Shown: piece by piece, positions 1 through 11,600 of the stretch
How positions within the stretch are numbered: the first letter of the stretch is position 1
How the letters are laid out: each line of letters opens with the position of its first letter
Program-made: the position numbers and the translations under genes
DNA from: Hirudinaria manillensis
Taxonomy: Eukaryota; Annelida; Clitellata; Hirudinida; Hirudinidae
Assembly (NCBI GenBank): GCA_034509925.1
Contig: JAVTLF010000015.1
Span: 116,469 to 180,468 of the forward strand
Direction: 5' to 3'
DNA length: 64,000 bases
Notes under the pieces: model-generated
Databases searched by the model: none
Seen by the model: the letters and a program-made list of their open reading frames with translations, nothing else
What the model was told of the DNA's origin: nothing

Positions 1-855
1 TATCAACGTCTTTCAAAAAAAAGTATTGTAATAATCCGGGGTCCTAACTAATTATAGAAGGTCAGTTTTATTGAAAGTGTTCAGATGCCTTGGAAGATGT
101 ACAATGCTCAATTGTCTAAGTCTTGGAATCTGCTGTTTCTCTTACTCTCGCTCTGCTTTTCGAGATAACTCTATTTGAAGAGATTCATAACTAAAGACTC
201 TGAATAGTACCCATTAAATAATTATCAAATTATATTGCCAATCAATCTGATTAATTAATTTAGTAATTTACTAAATATAATTTTAATTATTCTTCAATTA
301 TCTGGATCCAGGGATCCAAAAGTATTAACCTGATTGATCAAGTCTTAAAAATATAAGATAATGTCTCCTAACTACTTTACCGACTGGGAATATGTCCTTA
401 ACAATGTTTATCCATGAAGGTTAACCTGGTGGCGTAGTAGCGAGAGTTGGGGGTTGCATAGTATCAATTTATTTTGTATTGAATTTTGAACGACCGAGCA
501 AAAGTGGCATAGTAACGAGATTTGACTGTGGATGGAATGAGTAACCCGCCGTTAATCTATTTATAAGAAAATCGCTAAATTTAATTCAGAAAACTCGATG
601 TTATTTTTGTCTTTTCGGCCAAAAACTCCTATTTAATATAAGCAATGTTTGTTAAGTATTTTTAAAAATATTTGAAAAGCTTATTTCTACCAAGGTGCAA
701 GACATCTGTCCATTACGTTATTAAGGCGTAATTATTTCAAACTACGCCTATTTTGGAAAAAAATTACTAGTAACTAAATCTTTATTTTAAAAATATCAAT
801 TGCTGATTTTTGTTACAAATCACAACCTATTTTGTAAATTTTAGTTGGTGGAAGC
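1..855. other. AT-rich flank without a recognisable gene
   Basis: No open frame of useful length and no protein family signature was seen on either strand. It contains AT-rich stretches (about 190-300), a 7-bp inverted repeat AGGCGTA/TACGCCT near 724-749, and the short dispersed motif annotated separately at 430-523. It is probably intergenic or decayed mobile DNA. Confidence 0.5.
430..523 (+). repeat. Two copies of a short dispersed motif (TGGCATAGTARCGA type)
   Basis: TGGCGTAGTAGCGAG at 430-444 and TGGCATAGTAACGAG at 505-519 are diverged copies of one motif. The second lies in a 32-base block (492-523) that recurs on the opposite strand at 42735-42766 with 28 of 32 bases equal. Further weaker copies lie at 42244-42258 and 42297-42316, also on the minus strand. 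The family is not recognised. It could be the end of an old transposon or a short interspersed repeat. Confidence 0.45.
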
Positions 856-2150
856 ATTGAAATTCAATTCAATTCAAGTTCTAGGATGTCAAGGCACTGC
901 CGACGCATATTAGCATAGACACGACCGAGCACAACATAATGAAATAGTGAGAACAAAAGACAATTAAAAGAAAACAAAAAAATGCAAACTAAAATATTTA
1001 AGAATAACATTGAATAAACAAGTGAGTCTTTAAATTGGTATGAAAAAGCTCAGGTGTGGCGGCTTTTTGAATGTGAACTGGGAGTGCGTTTTGGGACCAT
1101 TGACGTAGAAAGAACGGTCGCCAAACTTGACGCTGTGTGACGTGGGGACAAGGAACATGGGATGAGATGAAGAGAGAAGGTCTGCTCGTCCCGGTATTGT
1201 GGTTGTTTTGACCAGTGAAGAGGAGATATATTTTGGCTCATCGTAGCATAAGACTTTATATATTATTGAAGATATATATTTATACGATATCCTGTAGGGT
1301 ATTTTAAGCCAGTGTAGACTATTCATCACCGGTGTGATGTGCTCAGAGATCCTGGTTCTAGAGATGAGCCTGGCCGTTGTATTCAACACACCCTGATAGT
1401 AGTGGAGCGTGCTATTACTAACATTTGTAAGCAAAGAGTTGTAGTAATCAAGTTTTGTCAGAATGAACTGAGCTACCAGGGTAACTAATGTGTCATGCGG
1501 AATTAATGGCTTTGCCTCTCTGAGAACTCGAAGTGTAGCATAACAGCTTGCAGCCACTCTTCTTGCATGCTCATCCATTGTCAAGCCAGAGTAAGTAGGC
1601 CCCAAGATTTCGGACTGTCAACGGAACAATATCAGCTCCATAAAAGATGCAAAGGCATTGCAGGGATAAGCTTTCGTTTTGACTCAGAACCAGACCATAC
1701 TGCGTCTGTTTTATTAGAGTTAAGATGGAGAATGTTAGAGAACGCCCAGGCAGCGATCTCACGGAAGCATTCCGCAATCTACTGAAGAAGACATGTAACA
1801 TCATCTGGTTTTGAGTAACAGTATATTTGGATGTCATCCGCATTTTGGTGACCGTCGAGGCCATGTCGCTTAACAATTTGCTCTATATCAGTTACATACA
1901 GAGAAAAGAGAATTGGTCCGAGGACTGAGCCCTATGGAACGCCCTCAGTAACCATATCATGACCGCCACTTGACAATATTGTTTGCTTTCTGCCAGTAAG
2001 ATACGATGTGAACCATCCCAGCGCCGCCTGATGCACTCCGAATGATTTCTCCAACCTATTTAGGAGTGTTCCGTGGTCAACGGTGTCTAATGCTGCGGAC
2101 ATGTCCAGGAGGAGGAGTAGAGAAACATTACCGAGATAAACTGCACTGCG
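856..2150 (-). pseudogene. 5'-truncated CR1/L2/Jockey-type LINE, reverse transcriptase C-terminal half
   Basis: Read on the minus strand, the order is that of the C-terminal half of ORF2 in this LINE superclade. Near 2040-2130 lies a D-x-S-x-A-x-D-T-V-D-H block ([13 protein letters not shown]). Near 1900-1950 lies a GSVLGPILFSLY block. The catalytic box at 1833-1844 reads NADD where the family has Y/F-A-D-D. Then follow KPDD, the VRNLG motif near 1600, and the C-terminal LTKLDYYNSLL and ITPVMNSLHWL segments at 1280-1480. A stop in GSVLGP and frameshifts show it is dead. The 5' part is missing beyond about 2150, as expected of truncated target-primed insertion. The 3' end carries a short (GAATT)n tail at 859-877. 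The longest surviving frame is 191 codons (1030-1605). Confidence 0.85.
859..877 (-). repeat. (GAATT)n microsatellite tail of the LINE
   Basis: Three to four AATTC/GAATT units directly follow the LINE 3' UTR. CR1/L2-like elements typically end in a short tandem repeat rather than poly(A), so this marks the likely 3' boundary. Confidence 0.5.
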
Positions 2151-2585
2151 AATCAGAAAATCAGACGAAAATCAGAAGTCGGTAGCCATAGATGAAGCCG
2201 GAACAACTTCTTTCTCTCTTTTGATAGATCTCCGACCGATATTGTAAGAATATAGTTCGGTGGACGTGTAGACCGGCATAACTGAATTGCGTGTGTGCTG
2301 AATGGAACTGCAGTCCGGAAACAATATGGCGTGTCGAAAAGGTTCGGGAACGTTATGGCAGAAAATTCAACCACGAAAAATTTTACAGTACGATAGCCCA
2401 TTGAAAAACAAGTCAAACGACACCAATTATAATTAAATAAGTCCAGTCAGCACCAGGCAACAGGGTAAATAAACACAAACGAGAGCCAGACAACTAACAC
2501 GCCTCACGACGATAACGCAGGCAGTAATAAGCTGCTTTTCGAATGTAAGAGCCTACAAAAATACAGTTACTTGATTAGGGAAGGT
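2151..2585. other. Unassigned spacer between the LINE and the array
   Basis: The GC content is higher than in the left flank. An 87-codon minus-strand frame (2153-2416) has no recognisable motif and is not called as a gene. It may be part of another decayed mobile element. No tRNA or rRNA similarity was seen, which matters because R2-type elements often sit in 28S rDNA. Confidence 0.4.
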
Positions 2586-2634
2586 TACAAAAATAAGTGG
2601 AGCCACCTGGGCCCTAGTATAATTGTCATTGTGT
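2586..2634 (+). repeat. Scrambled left edge of the array
   Basis: Three short pieces of the array unit are joined here. Bases 2588-2607 match the RT-region segment found at about 4476-4495. Then TGGGCCCTAGTATA (2608-2621) matches about 5479-5492. From about 2627 the sequence runs into the region that in the unit begins near 5615. About 1 kb and then about 120 bp of unit are thus missing at two joints. This is a rearranged, diverged remnant of a unit at the edge of the array. Confidence 0.7.
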
Positions 2635-3260
2635 TTGTATGCCGTGAGCAAGGATGTGAAGTTCCAAAGAAATGGTACCAAAAATGTGTGACAAATATAA
2701 ATAAAGAATTGCACCATCTCATGGGACTACGCATTTATCACGGACAGGAAAATATTGGCCAACATTGTCATCGATGACAGGAGATCCAAGTTGTACATGC
2801 TAATTGATGTTTCAGTCCCGGATTGATAAAAACATCGAGCTTGAAGAAGCTGAAGAAATTAGCAAATATAAGGACCTGGAGATTGAAATTAACCGGATGT
2901 GGATTGTGAAGTCTAAAGTAATTGTAGGAGCGCTCCGAACGCTAAGAAAAGACTTTGCAAATGGTGTAGAGAGAACTCTGCCAGGACGACCAGAGATATC
3001 GGAGATTCAGAAGATCTCACTGCCCACATTCTTCGGAGAGTTCTTTGGCGAATCGCTGAGAGCTCAGCATTCATGCCTCACCGGCAATGAAGCCGATAAG
3101 TAGCCGTAATAACCAGAAAAGCCACGGTCAACACCGGTACGGACGTATTTTTTCTTATCGTTGTTTTTGCTTCGAATTCTATCGAATTTGTGTCCCCTGC
3201 TAACCTTTTAATGATTGGTGAGTGTAACTTCCGAAGAAAAGGGAATAATAAATCTGTGAA

Positions 3261-3596
3261 TTGAATACAACAGTTTCTTTGCTTTGTCATTTCGTTGAAA
3301 CATCGCAGTTTGCAAAGGAATTCGTAACAAGTTTGTTCAATTTATTGGTTTTTGGTTTCAAATGTTTGAAACTTTTGGTCACGAGACTAAGAACTTTACG
3401 TTATAAAAACGTGTATTTGGAACAGCGAAAGCGTAAACCAAGAAAGTTCATAAAGAGCGAATTCTGCGGCTCTGAGTTCAAAACAGAGCGAGGATTAAAA
3501 ATTCATCAAAATATCATGCCCATCAAGTTGAATCTATATATGCTGGCAAAAATTGAACTTGAACTAAAGCAAGAAGGTTGCAAGTGTAAACATTGA
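3261..3596 (+). pseudogene. Array unit: 111-codon frame with R2-type N-terminal zinc finger (reference copy)
   Basis: The segment FCGSEFKTERGLKIHQ (residues about 70-85) has the shape of the CCHH finger at the N-terminus of R2-superclade proteins, where a C-x2-C pair precedes F-K-T-x-R-G-L-x-x-H. The first expected cysteine reads serine (AGC) here. The second histidine is uncertain, and the frame ends after CKCKH. In the full element this domain helps place the protein on its DNA target. The same 111-codon frame is intact in all 13 copies (starts 3261, 6249, 9240, 12228, 15216, 18203, 21189, 24177, 27163, 30150, 33137, 36125, 39097). Because the copies are nearly identical, this says little about selection. 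It is a relic unless transcription is shown. Confidence 0.7.
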
Positions 3597-4072
3597 AGCA
3601 CAAAAAAAGCGCCAACATAAATCATCAGGATAATCGCCATACCCCTTGAGGACAGCCAATTCCTACCGGAGATGATGGTGATGAGCGAACGTCGCCAGGG
3701 TTTGAAAAGAAAGAACTCTGGCCATACATAGAATCGTGCCTCAATCAATTTCAATAACTTCAATTCGAAAAATCAGAAATAAATAAATCAGATATAGCCA
3801 GTATCTTAATGCCGTCGTAATGTAATGCTTGTTCCGTCGAAGACAGTAAACGGTGACAGCAATTTATTTTGAATCGCTAAGAATGCAACCATCTTTCTAG
3901 CCTTGCAGCTCGGCAATTCAACAGATAAGAACACTCAGCAAGAGAGTCTTGTAAGACAAGGAATTTCTTGAAATAGACAGAAAATCTCTCCTCAAACGCT
4001 CAACAATCCACCCAAAAGACGTCGAAAAGAACGAATCAAAACAATGCCAAAGGTCGAAAGTTTTTGAAGCAA

Positions 4073-4290
4073 AAAAGAACTGAAAACTATTGAAAGGCAG
4101 AGACAAAGAAAAGTAATTCAAGATTTGTTCAGGAAGAATCCGGCAGCAGTGGCATGGGCATTGTTGACAGAGGAATTCAAAGACAAATCAAAGGCAACTC
4201 CAGGAAAAGAATTGCTTGAGTATTATTGGTAGCAAGTTTTCTCAGAAAAGTCAATTGAAGATGATAGACAGTCGTTGGCATACAGAAGTA
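4073..4290 (+). pseudogene. Array unit: pre-RT linker of the R2-type element (reference copy)
   Basis: One frame reads a basic stretch ending IERQRQRKVIQDLFRK, then NPAAVAWALL, a lysine-rich stretch, and LLEYYW. A TAG at 4230-4232 follows, and the same frame then resumes with QVFSEKSIEDD. This basic, helical linker between the DNA-binding domains and RT (R-Q-x-x-Y/I-x-x-x-Q-x-L-F/Y) is typical of R2-superclade ORFs. The in-frame TAG is shared by the copies; copy 12 alone has extra changes just before it (about 37079-37088). Confidence 0.6.
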
Positions 4291-4389
4291 TGGTTTAGAA
4301 TTGCGTAGCCAGCAATTAGGTGAACTCTGCTATTCGAGATCTCCGCATCAGGACACGACTCTTTATTTGGACATAGAACATTGGATATT

Positions 4390-5130
4390 GACTTTGCAGT
4401 TCACAAGTCACTGTGGCTACTAGCCGGTTGTCCTCCGTCTTCGTCCAAAATCGGTATCGTCACATGCATTCCAAAAATAAGTGGAGCCACCAACCCGAGA
4501 GATCCATTGCAGTGAGTCCAATCATTGGTCGACTCTTTCATAGGATCCTCCACATCGGATGACCTCCTTCGTTCCTTTGTTTCCGTGCCAGATGGTCTGG
4601 CAGGAAGAAGAGGGAACTGAAAAAGTTAAATTTCACTTTTATGAAAGACGTGTCTAAAGCGTTTCATTCGGTAACTCATTAATCAATCAAACAGTTGGGT
4701 TCAAATCGAGACTGCAGACGGAATCAGAAATCGCATTCAAGTGGGCAGAGGCGTCAAAGCAAGGAGATCCAACGCTTATTGATATGATCCTTAGCCAAAT
4801 GGATAGGAGAAGTTGCCCGAAATTAAATGCTTTTTAATTTACCTTTGCTTATGACATTCTTGCTGATGTCTACAACGGACTACAGTTTGTTGTTGGAATA
4901 CAGATGCTGCTTCAACTACTTGAAGGAGGAATGTCAAAAGTGGGATTAGCGAGGAGAATCCAACCAAGTGCGCTTCTCTACGCACCGAGATAACATCGCA
5001 AAAAGATCGTGGAAAAAGAATCTTGACAACGGAAGCACTGCATCAAATATCGTTGAAACCTACAAATATCTCGGTATCGAGATTGGAGCACGATTATAAC
5101 AATTATCAACAGCAGACAAAATTCAAAAAG
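4390..5130 (+). pseudogene. Array unit: broken reverse transcriptase of the R2-type element (reference copy)
   Basis: Fragments in several frames follow the RT order. CIPKISGATNPRDPLQ is near 4467-4513. VSPIIGRLFHRILH, near 4514-4556, corresponds to the W-R-P-I-x-I-x-S-x-x-x-R-L-x-x-x-I-L block, with a stop replacing Trp. MKDVSKAFHSVTH (4641-4679) is the first catalytic-Asp block. VGRGVK, then in a shifted frame QGDPTLIDMILSQMD, lies at 4742-4806. The catalytic box at 4844-4855 reads FAYD where F/Y-A-D-D is required, so one metal-binding aspartate is tyrosine. YKYLGIEIGARL is at 5062-5096. Stops and frameshifts separate the pieces. The enzyme cannot be active in any copy. Confidence 0.85.
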
Positions 5131-5540
5131 ACCTATAACTCCATTTAGCGCGCCCCTTGGGACCGCATCAGCAAGTCTGTATTCTCAGAACTCATCTATT
5201 GCCTGGCATTGTGGAGAACGCTCCCAATGCATTCCTGGATGTCCCAGCCGACTAAGAGATCCCGGAATGCTTCAACTTTGGAAATGGATTCCGAATACAA
5301 GAAATCGTCGAATATTGAGCAAACGCCATTGGTCCTAGCGAATGGCGCTAATCGATGAAATGATCTCAGGTCAATGGATCAACTGCGTGAAGGTTAGAGC
5401 CGAGATCCTACACAACTTATCGCGGAATCGAGATACAAGCTGTATTTGAGCACTCTGCCGGACTGAGGAAGTGGCTGGGCCCTAGTATACAGCGGTGCCA
5501 TGTCACCGATGGTCCAAGACATGTCAGGCATAAATCCATT

Positions 5541-6091
5541 TTGACAATGTTAGGTTTCACTGTGCTAGTAGCAATTGAATATTTGCACCGACATAATAAG
5601 GTGGCCAGTTACATTCATTGGGTTGTATGCCGTGAGCAAGGATGTGAAGTTCCAAAGAAATGGTACCAAAAATGTGTGACAAATATAAATAAAGAATTGC
5701 ACCATCTCATGGGACTACGCATTTATCACGGACAGGAAAATATTGGCCAACATTGTCATCGATGACAGGAGATCCAAGTTGTACATGCTAATTGATGTTT
5801 CAGTCCCGGATTGATAAAAACATCGAGCTTGAAGAAGCTGAAGAAATTAGCAAATATAAGGACCTGGAGATTGAAATTAACCGGATGTGGATTGTGAAGT
5901 CTAAAGTAATTGTAGGAGCGCTCCGAACGCTAAGAAAAGACTTTGCAAATGGTGTAGAGAGAACTCTGCCAGGACGACCAGAGATATCGGAGATTCAGAA
6001 GATCTCATTGCCCACATTCTTCGGAGAGTTCTTTGGCGAATCGCTGAGAGCTCAGCATTCATGCCTCACCGGCAATGAAGCCGATAAGTAG
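5541..6091 (+). pseudogene. Array unit: restriction-like endonuclease domain remnant (reference copy)
   Basis: The 74-codon frame (5541-5765) holds RHNKVASYIHWVVCREQG and VPKKWYQ, the segment after the CCHC knuckle in R2-superclade proteins. In another frame (5711-5814) ITDRKILANIVIDDRRSK runs into LIDVSVPD. The family pattern is N-R-P-D-I-V-x-x-D ... I-D-V-S-V-P, so the RPD part of the PD-(D/E)XK site is deleted while the second Asp block survives. The 99-codon frame (5792-6091) continues with NIELEEAEEISKYKDLEIEI and KSKVIVGALRTL, where the family usually has two more residues (VIPIVIGAL). The domain cut target DNA in the ancestor. It is inactive here. Confidence 0.85.
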
Positions 6092-8612
6092 CCGTAATAA
6101 CCAGAAAAGCCACGGTCAACACCGGTACGGACGTATTTTTTCTTATCGTTGTTTTTGCTTCGAATTCTATCGAATTTGTGTCCCCTGCTAACCTTTTTAT
6201 GATTGGTGAGTGTAACTTCCGAAGAAAAGGGAATAATAAATCTGTGAATTGAATACAACAGTTTCTTTGCTTTGTCATTTCGTTGAAACATCGCAGTTTG
6301 CAAAGGAATTCGTAACAAGTTTGTTCAATTTATTGGTTTTTGGTTTCAAATGTTTGAAACTTTTGGTCACGAGACTAAGAACTTTACGTTATAAAAACGT
6401 GTATTTGGAACAGCGAAAGCGTAAACCAAGAAAGTTCATAAAGAGCGAATTCTGCGGCTCTGAGTTCAAAACAGAGCGAGGATTAAAAATTCATCAAAAT
6501 ATCATGCCCATCAAGTTGAATCTATATATGCTGGCAAAAATTGAACTTGAACTAAAGCAAGAAGGTTGCAAGTGTAAACATTGAAGCACAAAAAAAGCGC
6601 CAACATAAATCATCAGGATAATCGCCATACCCCTTGAGGACAGCCAATTCCTACCGGAGATGATGGTGATGAGCGAACGTCGCCAGGGTTTGAAAAGAAA
6701 GAACTCTGGCCATACATAGAATCGTGCCTCAATCAATTTCAATAACTTCAATTCGAAAAATCAGAAATAAATAAATCAGATATAGCCAGTATCTTAATGC
6801 CGTCGTAATGTAATGCTTGTTCCGTCGAAGACAGTAAACGGTGACAGCAATTTATTTTGAATCGCTAAGAATGCAACCATCTTTCTAGCCTTGCAGCTCG
6901 GCAATTCAACAGATAAGAACACTCAGCAAGAGAGTCTTGTAAGACAAGGAATTTCTTGAAATAGACAGAAAATCTCTCCTCAAACGCTCAACAATCCACC
7001 CAAAAGACGTCGAAAAGAACGAATCAAAACAATGCCAAAGGTCGAAAGTTTTTGAAGCAAAAAAGAACTGAAAACTATTGAAAGGCAGAGACAAAGAAAA
7101 GTAATTCAAGATTTGTTCAGGAAGAATCCGGCAGCAGTGGCATGGGCATTGTTGACAGAGGAATTCAAAGACAAATCAAAGGCAACTCCAGGAAAAGAAT
7201 TGCTTGAGTATTATTGGTAGCAAGTTTTCTCAGAAAAGTCAATTGAAGATGATAGACAGTCGTTGGCATACAGAAGTATGGTTTAGAATTGCGTAGCCAG
7301 CAATTAGGTGAACTCTGCTATTCGAGATCTCCGCATCAGGACACGACTCTTTATTTGGACATAGAACATTGGATATTGACTTTTGCAGTTCACAAGTCAC
7401 TGTGGCTACTAGCCGGTTGTCCTCCGTCTTCGTCCAAAATCGGTATCGTCACATGCATTCCAAAAATAAGTGGAGCCACCAACCCGAGAGATCCATTGCA
7501 GTGAGTCCAATCATTGGTCGACTCTTTCATAGGATCCTCCACATCGGATGACCTCCTTCGTTCCTTTGTTTCCGTGCCAGATGGTCTGGCAGGAAGAAGA
7601 GGGAACTGAAAAAGTTAAACTTCACTTTTATGAAAGACGTGTCTAAAGCGTTTCATTCGGTAACTCATTAATCAATCAAACAGTTGGGTTCAAATCGAGA
7701 CTGCAGACGGAATCAGTAATCGCATTCAAGTGGGCAGAGGCGTCAAAGCAAGGAGATCCAACGCTTATTGATATGATCCTTAGCCAAATGGATAGGAGAA
7801 GTTGCCCGAAATTAAATGCTTTTTAATTTACCTTTGCTTATGACATTCTTGCTGATGTCTACAACGGACTACAGTTTGTTGTTGGAATACAGATGCTGCT
7901 TCAACTACTTGAAGGAGGAATGTCAAAAGTGGGATTAGCGAGGAGAATCCAACCAAGTGCGCTTCTCTACGCACCGAGATAACATCGCAAAAAGATCGTG
8001 GAAAAAGAATCTTGACAACGGAAGCACTGCATCAAATATCGTTGAAACCTACAAATATCTCGGTATCGAGATTGGAGCACGATTATAACAATTATCAACA
8101 GCAGACAAAATTCAAAAAGACCTATAACTCCATTTAGCGCGCCCCTTGGGACCGCATCAGCAAGTCTGTATTCTCAGAACTCATCTATTGCCTGGCATTG
8201 TGGAGAACGCTCCCAATGCATTCCTGGATGTCCCAGCCGACTAAGAGATCCCGGAATGCTTCAACTTTGGAAATGGATTCCGAATACAAGAAATCGTTCG
8301 AATATTGAGCAAACGCCATTGGTCCTAGCGAATGGCGCTAATCGATGAAATGATCTCAGGTCAATGGATCAACTGCGTGAAGGTTAGAGCCGAGATCCTA
8401 CACAACTTATCGCGGAATCGAGATACAAGCTGTATTTGAGCACTCTGCCGGACTGAGGAAGTGGCTGGGCCCTAGTATACAGCGGTGCCATGTCACCGAT
8501 GGTCCAAGACATGTCAGGCATAAATCCATTTTGACAATGTTAGGTTTCACTGTGCTAGTAGCAATTGAATATTTGCACCGACATAATAAGGTGGCCAGTT
8601 ACATTCATTGGG
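5623..8612 (+). repeat. Array copy 2 (2,990 bp)
   Basis: It has T at the A/T marker (6194-6201) and GCC at the second marker. Two one-base insertions are private: an extra T near 7380 (GACTTTTGC) and an extra T near 8297 (ATCGTTCG). It also has CATTG for CACTG near 6006. Confidence 0.9.
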
Positions 8613-11600
8613 TTGTATGCCGTGAGCAAGGATGTGAAGTTCCAAAGAAATGGTACCAAAAATGTGTGACAAATATAAATAAAGAATTGCACCATCTCAT
8701 GGGACTACGCATTTATCACGGACAGGAAAATATTGGCCAACATTGTCATCGATGACAGGAGATCCAAGTTGTACATGCTAATTGATGTTTCAGTCCCGGA
8801 TTGATAAAAACATCGAGCTTGAAGAAGCTGAAGAAATTAGCAAATATAAGGACCTGGAGATTGAAATTAACCGGATGTGGATTGTGAAGTCTAAAGTAAT
8901 TGTAGGAGCGCTCCGAACGCTAAGAAAAGACTTTGCAAATGGTGTAGAGAGAACTCTGCCAGGACGACCAGAGATATCGGAGATTCAGAAGATCTCACTG
9001 CCCACATTCTTCGGAGAGTTCTTTGGCGAATCGCTGAGAGCTCAGCATTCATGCCTCACCGGCAATGAAGCCGATAAGTAGCCGTAATAACCAGAAAAGC
9101 CACGGTCAACACCGGTACGGACGTATTTTTTCTTATCGTTGTTTTTGCTTCGAATTCTATCGAAATTTGTGTCCCCTGCTAACCTTTTAATGATTGGTGA
9201 GTGTAACTTCCGAAGAAAAGGGAATAATAAATCTGTGAATTGAATACAACAGTTTCTTTGCTTTGTCATTTCGTTGAAACATCGCAGTTTGCAAAGGAAT
9301 TCGTAACAAGTTTGTTCAATTTATTGGTTTTTGGTTTCAAATGTTTGAAACTTTTGGTCACGAGACTAAGAACTTTACGTTATAAAAACGTGTATTTGGA
9401 ACAGCGAAAGCGTAAACCAAGAAAGTTCATAAAGAGCGAATTCTGCGGCTCTGAGTTCAAAACAGAGCGAGGATTAAAAATTCATCAAAATATCATGCCC
9501 ATCAAGTTGAATCTATATATGCTGGCAAAAATTGAACTTGAACTAAAGCAAGAAGGTTGCAAGTGTAAACATTGAAGCACAAAAAAAGCGCCAACATAAA
9601 TCATCAGGATAATCGCCATACCCCTTGAGGACAGCCAATTCCTACCGGAGATGATGGTGATGAGCGAACGTCGCCAGGGTTTGAAAAGAAAGAACTCTGG
9701 CCATACATAGAATCGTGCCTCAATCAATTTCAATAACTTCAATTCGAAAAATCAGAAATAAATAAATCAGATATAGCCAGTATCTTAATGCCGTCGTAAT
9801 GTAATGCTTGTTCCGTCGAAGACAGTAAACGGTGACAGCAATTTATTTTGAATCGCTAAGAATGCAACCATCTTTCTAGCCTTGCAGCTCGGCAATTCAA
9901 CAGATAAGAACACTCAGCAAGAGAGTCTTGTAAGACAAGGAATTTCTTGAAATAGACAGAAAATCTCTCCTCAAACGCTCAACAATCCACCCAAAAGACG
10001 TCGAAAAGAACGAATCAAAACAATGCCAAAGGTCGAAAGTTTTTGAAGCAAAAAAGAACTGAAAACTATTGAAAGGCAGAGACAAAGAAAAGTAATTCAA
10101 GATTTGTTCAGGAAGAATCCGGCAGCAGTGGCATGGGCATTGTTGACAGAGGAATTCAAAGACAAATCAAAGGCAACTCCAGGAAAAGAATTGCTTGAGT
10201 ATTATTGGTAGCAAGTTTTCTCAGAAAAGTCAATTGAAGATGATAGACAGTCGTTGGCATACAGAAGTATGGTTTAGAATTGCGTAGCCAGCAATTAGGT
10301 GAACTCTGCTATTCGAGATCTCCGCATCAGGACACGACTCTTTATTTGGACATAGAACATTGGATATTGACTTTGCAGTTCACAAGTCACTGTGGCTACT
10401 AGCCGGTTGTCCTCCGTCTTCGTCCAAAATCGGTATCGTCACATGCATTCCAAAAATAAGTGGAGCCACCAACCCGAGAGATCCATTGCAGTGAGTCCAA
10501 TCATGGTCGACTCTTTCATAGGATCCTCCACATCGGATGACCTCCTTCGTTCCTTTGTTTCCGTGCCAGATGGTCTGGCAGGAAGAAGAGGGAACTGAAA
10601 AAGTTAAACTTCACTTTTATGAAAGACGTGTCTAAAGCGTTTCATTCGGTAACTCATTAATCAATCAAACAGTTGGGTTCAAATCGAGACTGCAGACGGA
10701 ATCAGTAATCGCATTCAAGTGGGCAGAGGCGTCAAAGCAAGGAGATCCAACGCTTATTGATATGATCCTTAGCCAAATGGATAGGAGAAGTTGCCCGAAA
10801 TTAAATGCTTTTTAATTTACCTTTGCTTATGACATTCTTGCTGATGTCTACAACGGACTACAGTTTGTTGTTGGAATACAGATGCTGCTTCAACTACTTG
10901 AAGGAGGAATGTCAAAAGTGGGATTAGCGAGGAGAATCCAACCAAGTGCGCTTCTCTACGCACCGAGATAACATCGCAAAAAGATCGTGGAAAAAGAATC
11001 TTGACAACGGAAGCACTGCATCAAATATCGTTGAAACCTACAAATATCTCGGTATCGAGATTGGAGCACGATTATAACAATTATCAACAGCAGACAAAAT
11101 TCAAAAAGACCTATAACTCCATTTAGCGCGCCCCTTGGGACCGCATCAGCAAGTCTGTATTCTCAGAACTCATCTATTGCCTGGCATTGTGGAGAACGCT
11201 CCCAATGCATTCCTGGATGTCCCAGCCGACTAAGAGATCCCGGAATGCTTCAACTTTGGAAATGGATTCCGAATACAAGAAATCGTCGAATATTGAGCAA
11301 ACGCCATTGGTCCTAGCGAATGGCGCTAATCGATGAAATGATCTCAGGTCAATGGATCAACTGCGTGAAGGTTAGAGCCGAGATCCTACACAACTTATCG
11401 CGGAATCGAGATACAAGCTGTATTTGAGCACTCTGCCGGACTGAGGAAGTGGCTGGGCCCTAGTATACAGCGGTGCCATGTCACCGATGGTCCAAGACAT
11501 GTCAGGCATAAATCCATTTTGACAATGTTAGGTTTCACTGTGCTAGTAGCAATTGAATATTTGCACCGACATAATAAGGTGGCCAGTTACATTCATTGGG
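8613..11600 (+). repeat. Array copy 3 (2,988 bp)
   Basis: A-type at the A/T marker. Private one-base indels: an extra A near 9165 (CGAAATTTG), which alters the minus-strand shadow frame, and a missing T near 10504 (ATCATGGTC). Confidence 0.9.

Larger units (their letters stand above)
2635..5622 (+). repeat. Array copy 1 (2,988 bp)
   Basis: This edge copy carries private substitutions against the others: CAGAAATCGC at about 4725-4734 where the other copies have CAGTAATCGC, and GTTAAATTTC at about 4624 where they have GTTAAACTTC. It has A at the A/T marker site (CCTTTTAATG, about 3205) and GCC at the second marker (about 3635). Confidence 0.9.

Noticed and set aside
3506-3763. Recurrent 85-codon minus-strand frame in every array copy
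   Set aside because: It is a shadow of the plus-strand zinc-finger region. It recurs only because the unit recurs and has no known motif.
3918-4121. Recurrent 67-codon minus-strand frame in most copies
   Set aside because: It is antisense to the pre-RT linker of the R2-type relic, with no independent evidence.
4844-4855. Functional reverse transcriptase
   Set aside because: One catalytic Asp is Tyr and the frame is broken many times in every copy.
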